This document shows positions 60,523 to 63,845 of a stretch of DNA of 63,845 nucleotides, in pieces (position 1 is the first letter of the stretch; the number at the start of each line of letters is the position of its first letter). The stretch spans positions 139,576-203,420 of the forward strand of contig CANKWU010000001.1 in NCBI GenBank assembly GCA_947487385.1, given 5' to 3'. This DNA is from Spartobacteria bacterium (GTDB taxonomy: Bacteria > Verrucomicrobiota > Verrucomicrobiia > Chthoniobacterales > UBA6821). The notes under the pieces are model-generated. The model ran no database searches and had not been told where the DNA came from. It saw only the letters and a list, made by a program, of their open reading frames with translations. A program made the translations under genes and the position numbers.

Positions 60523-60963
60523 ATGAAATTTTCAGGATTTAATGAGGCCGTTGCTCTCGCTGTTGCCAAAAAGGAGACGTACCGCCCCGAAGGATACCAG
60601 TTCCTGCGCGAGTCGCTAGAAGCCACTCTTAAGAAACGCTCCAAGACGAAAAAGCAGCCCGTTTCCTCTCATGTCTCCGCGGAAGAGCTCCTTGAGGGTT
60701 TTAAGCGCATGGCTCTGAAGGAATTCGGTCCCATGGCCCCGACGGTTCTGCACTATTGGGGGATTGGATCCTGCCGTGACATCGGAGAGATGGTTTTCAG
60801 CCTTGTCGAGGCGGGAGCCTTTGGTCGCACTGAGAACGACCGAATCGATGATTTTGAGCATGGTTTTGATTTTCACGAGGCTTTCGTTGTCCCGTTTCTC
60901 TCTCCACCGGTTCCTGGTGTTGATTCGACTTCGGTTGATCAGCGGTCACTTTTTTCAAAATGA
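60523..60963 (+). CDS. Minf_1886 family protein
   Basis: A 146-residue protein from ATG 60523. The patterns FNEAVALAVAKKETYRPEGY, HVSAEELLEGFKRMALKEFG and WGIGSCRDIGEMVFSLVEAG match a family common in Verrucomicrobiota and Planctomycetota. Its function is not known. The stop overlaps the M16 protease start as ATGA, so the two are coupled. Confidence 0.8.
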   Translation: MKFSGFNEAVALAVAKKETYRPEGYQFLRESLEATLKKRSKTKKQPVSSHVSAEELLEGFKRMALKEFGPMAPTVLHYWGIGSCRDIGEMVFSLVEAGAFGRTENDRIDDFEHGFDFHEAFVVPFLSPPVPGVDSTSVDQRSLFSK

Positions 60964-63668
60964 AACCACTCCTTCTACTCATGACCATCCTTGCTCAACC
61001 ATTACTTACTGCCTCTCCTGAGAAATCCAATAACCATGGCTCTTCCAATCAAGGTGAGGGGAATGTTTCGCCGACCATCGAGACACTTGCTAAAGTCGAC
61101 CTTTCGTTTTCCGTCAAGCCGCAGGTCTTCACCTTCCCTAATGGTTTGACTTTGATCGTCGAGGAGAACAAAGGGGCTCCCGTTGCCAGCGTGCAGGCCT
61201 GGTGCAATACCGGCTCCATCCACGAAGGAAAGCTCTTGGGGGCCGGTCTCTCTCACATCCTGGAGCACATGCTTTTCAAGGGAACGACGTCCCGTGCGCC
61301 CGGTGTGATCGCGAGCCAGGTCCAGGACCAGGGTGGGTATATTAATGCCTACACATCCTACGACCGTACTGTTTATTGGATCGACGTCCCTGCGAAGGGG
61401 GCATCGAAGGCAGTTGACATCCTGGCCGATGCGATGATGAACGCCACGCTGCCCGAAGATGAGTACAATAAGGAACAGGAGGTCATCCGGCGTGAATTTG
61501 CAATGGGCTATGACAATCCGGATCGCACGGCCTCGCTTCTGCTCTTTCGCACAGCCTTCCACAGAAGCCCTTTTAAAGAGCCGGTGATCGGCCACCTCGA
61601 TATCTATAACAAGCTCAACCGACAGGATGTCCTTGATTACTACAAGCGACGCTACGTTCCGAACAATCTCTGCTTTGTCGTGGTCGGCAATGTGAATGCC
61701 TCCGAAATCCGCGATCAATTGGGAGCCTACTTCGAGAAGTACCCCCGTTTACCGCTCGATCCGGTGACGATTGCAGAGGAGCCGCCTCAACTCGGCAAAC
61801 AAGTGGCCCGCGACACCTTCCCCACGGATCTCAGCCGCATGAATATCGCCTGGCGGGCTCCCGGCGCCACGAGTCCCGATGCTCCTGCCGTCGAGGTCCT
61901 CTCGGCCGTGCTTGGAGCAGGGACCAGTTCCATTCTGAATACCGAGGTCCGCGAAAAAAAAGGTCTTGTTCACCAGGTCGTAGCCGGACTGTACACCCTG
62001 ACTCCGAAAGAAGGACTGATCTATGTTGGTGCGATTGCGGATCCTGACAAGCGAGATGCCGCCGAAAAGGAGATCCTTGCCCAGGTCGAGAAAGTCGCCC
62101 ACGATGGCATTACGCTCGAGAGTCTGGCCAAGGCCAAGAAAGGACTTCTTTCTGACCATTACCATGGGTTGACCACGATGAGAGGTCGCGCTTCCGACTA
62201 TGGCAGCGGATGGCTTATGACCGGCAATGCCGAGTACGGCAAGCGATACCTTGAGTCGATCGAGAAGGTCACATCCGAGGATGTCCGTCGTGTGGCTTCA
62301 CTATACCTCAAGACCGAGGGACTCACCGTCACTTCGCTCGATCCGATCAACCAAGCGAAATCAGGCGAGGGGATCACCGCCAAGCCTGCCGATTCTGAAA
62401 TAATCAAAGAAGTGCTTCCCAACGGTCTCCGTGTCTTGATCCATCAGGATAATCGAATCCCCTTGGTTTCCATCATTGCCGCTTTCCGTGGGGGTCTCTT
62501 GGCTGAGACTCCGGAGAAGAACGGCGTCTCCCAGCTTGTGGCCAGCACTATTGTGAAAGGGACCAAGACCCTTACCTCCCAGCAGATCGCAGAGTCTGTG
62601 GAACATGTCGGAGGATCGATCGGTGCCTCCTCGGGGAACAACAGCTTCTCGGTCGCCGTGGAGGTGATGAAGGATGATGTTCCGCTCGGGATGCAGATTC
62701 TTTCCGATGTCCTGCTCAATGCCATCTTCCCCGAGGGGGAGGTTGCTCGGGAGAAGGATTCCCAGCTTGCGGCGATCAAGGCAGAGGATGATCAGATCAC
62801 CACCACAGCTCGCAACCTTCTCAAGCCTTGTCTTTACGGAAACCATCCCTATGCCCTACGGACGACGGGTTCCCCGGAAACCCTCCCCAAGCTGACTTCT
62901 TCGGATCTGAAGGCTTATCGCGACAGACTCGTTGTGGGTAAGAATGGTGTCCTTACAATCTTCGGAGCGGTGAAGCCCGATGATGTGCTGGCTCTGGCGA
63001 AAAAGGATTTCGGCCCACTCCCTTCAGGTGAGATTGCTCTTACCAAACCTCCCGTTTCATCACCTCTAGCCGAGTCGATCGAAAGCTCTGCTGAGCGCCA
63101 GAAACAGCAGTCTGTGATCATGAAGGGTTTCCTCGGGACGACCGTCGATGCTGCGGATCGTACAGCACTCGAGTTGATTGAGGAGGCTTCCAGCGATCTT
63201 GGCTCCCGATTCTTTATTCGCATCCGCGAAAAGCTCGGACTCGCTTATTTCGTAGGAGCATCGAACTCCACCGGCCTGGCACCCGGAGCCTTTGTCTTTT
63301 ATCTCGGTACCGATCCTAAGAAGGTCGATCTCGCCAAGCATGAGTTCAACGATGAGATCGACAAACTCGCAAGTGAAGGCCTCACCCAGGTCGAGCTTGA
63401 CCGGGCCAAGGCCAAGCTTCTCGGGGCTGAGGCGATCCGGAACCAGTCAAGTGCCGCACTTGCAGGGATGTGCGCCACCAACGAACTCCTAGGTCTCGGC
63501 TACGATCATGACAAGGTTCGCAAGGCCGAGATCGAAAAAGTGACCCTTGAGGATACCAAACGCGTTGCCAATAAATACTTCCGTGATGCCAAGAGCGTCG
63601 AGGTTGTCGTCGGGCCTCCGGCATCTAAGTCAGTCGAATCTCTCCACAATCCCTCCAAGGCACCGTGA
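60960..63668 (+). CDS. M16 family metallopeptidase (pitrilysin type)
   Basis: A 902-residue secreted protease with an N-terminal signal peptide ending near LLTASP. Two M16 halves are fused: the first carries the inverted zinc motif H99-I-L-E-H103 with a later Glu in NKEQEVIRREF; the second half (~475-900, beginning LPNGLRVLIHQDN) lacks HxxEH and is the usual inactive partner. It probably degrades peptides in the periplasm. It starts at ATG 60960. Confidence 0.92.
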   Translation: MKPLLLLMTILAQPLLTASPEKSNNHGSSNQGEGNVSPTIETLAKVDLSFSVKPQVFTFPNGLTLIVEENKGAPVASVQAWCNTGSIHEGKLLGAGLSHILEHMLFKGTTSRAPGVIASQVQDQGGYINAYTSYDRTVYWIDVPAKGASKAVDILADAMMNATLPEDEYNKEQEVIRREFAMGYDNPDRTASLLLFRTAFHRSPFKEPVIGHLDIYNKLNRQDVLDYYKRRYVPNNLCFVVVGNVNASEIRDQLGAYFEKYPRLPLDPVTIAEEPPQLGKQVARDTFPTDLSRMNIAWRAPGATSPDAPAVEVLSAVLGAGTSSILNTEVREKKGLVHQVVAGLYTLTPKEGLIYVGAIADPDKRDAAEKEILAQVEKVAHDGITLESLAKAKKGLLSDHYHGLTTMRGRASDYGSGWLMTGNAEYGKRYLESIEKVTSEDVRRVASLYLKTEGLTVTSLDPINQAKSGEGITAKPADSEIIKEVLPNGLRVLIHQDNRIPLVSIIAAFRGGLLAETPEKNGVSQLVASTIVKGTKTLTSQQIAESVEHVGGSIGASSGNNSFSVAVEVMKDDVPLGMQILSDVLLNAIFPEGEVAREKDSQLAAIKAEDDQITTTARNLLKPCLYGNHPYALRTTGSPETLPKLTSSDLKAYRDRLVVGKNGVLTIFGAVKPDDVLALAKKDFGPLPSGEIALTKPPVSSPLAESIESSAERQKQQSVIMKGFLGTTVDAADRTALELIEEASSDLGSRFFIRIREKLGLAYFVGASNSTGLAPGAFVFYLGTDPKKVDLAKHEFNDEIDKLASEGLTQVELDRAKAKLLGAEAIRNQSSAALAGMCATNELLGLGYDHDKVRKAEIEKVTLEDTKRVANKYFRDAKSVEVVVGPPASKSVESLHNPSKAP

Positions 63669-63828
63669 TAATCTCCCTTACCCATTTGACATCACTTGCC
63701 TCCCGGCATGCAGTGTCGCCTTAAGGGTCACGCCTCGCAGGATCTACCGCGCCGCTTCCCGGCCTGCTTGGTTCCCAACTCCTCATCTCCAACCTTCCAT
63801 CTCCTAACCCCTAACTCCCTATAATCCC

Positions 63829-63845
63829 ATGGCCGAAATCCAACA
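63829..63845 (+). CDS. Start of a gene cut by the window end
   Basis: An ATG at 63829 opens MAEIQ and runs off the edge. The preceding 160 bp contain no gene. Five codons are too few to identify it. Confidence 0.35.

Overview
The window looks like a chromosomal segment of a Verrucomicrobiota bacterium. The reasons are a Minf_1886-family protein (a family named from Methylacidiphilum), a large family of secreted sulfatases, a histone-like Lys/Ala/Pro-rich protein of the kind known from the Chlamydiae-Verrucomicrobia side, and many genes with A/T-rich leaders that lack a Shine-Dalgarno sequence. The class cannot be fixed from the sequence. Apart from a sulfatase island at about 45.2-57.5 kb, almost everything is housekeeping.

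Layout. 0-7 kb: a class A penicillin-binding protein with an eroded transpeptidase site; zwf-opcA (pentose phosphate entry); a low-molecular-weight phosphatase fused to GlyA. 7-16 kb: a histone-like protein, an orphan nuoA, tRNA-Ser(CGA), the glycolytic genes gap, pgk and tpiA, aroK, purE, a Sua5-type tsaC, murJ, and a DoxX protein. 16-25 kb: a lipoprotein, a ComEC-like protein with a decayed hydrolase domain, a YihX-like HAD enzyme, and a minus-strand operon sppA - CPBP protease - thiL - corA - MGDG-synthase-like glycosyltransferase. 25-31 kb: an RsmA-NUDIX fusion, then dnaK, groES and groEL. 31-45 kb: a membrane protein, a glutathione peroxidase, an HTH-metallo-beta-lactamase fusion, an NRAMP pseudogene, an MnmC2-like methyltransferase, comM, a group 2 sigma-70 factor, recD2, several small genes, a lone LivJ-type binding protein and a GT39 mannosyltransferase-like protein. 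45-57.5 kb: seven complete sulfatases, all on the plus strand, plus remnants of others. 57.7-63.8 kb: folD, a DUF374 acyltransferase, ubiX, a small membrane protein, a Minf_1886 protein and an M16 protease.

The sulfatase island is the most unusual part. Six successive sulfatases belong to four sequence types, yet they carry nearly the same signal peptide, linker and upstream junction DNA. This suggests that catalytic bodies have been shuffled between conserved junction modules. Two adjacent copies are almost identical except in short blocks beside the active-site motifs. All seven enzymes have the Cys-type formylglycine motif and a signal peptide, so they probably act outside the cytoplasm on sulfated polysaccharides. 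No maturase, glycoside hydrolase or SusC/D-like transporter is visible in the window.

Other points of note are three unusual domain fusions, two copies of a 126-127 bp inverted-repeat element, a densely hairpinned intergenic stretch at 30.88-31.03 kb, and minus-strand terminator hairpins in front of the dead NRAMP gene.
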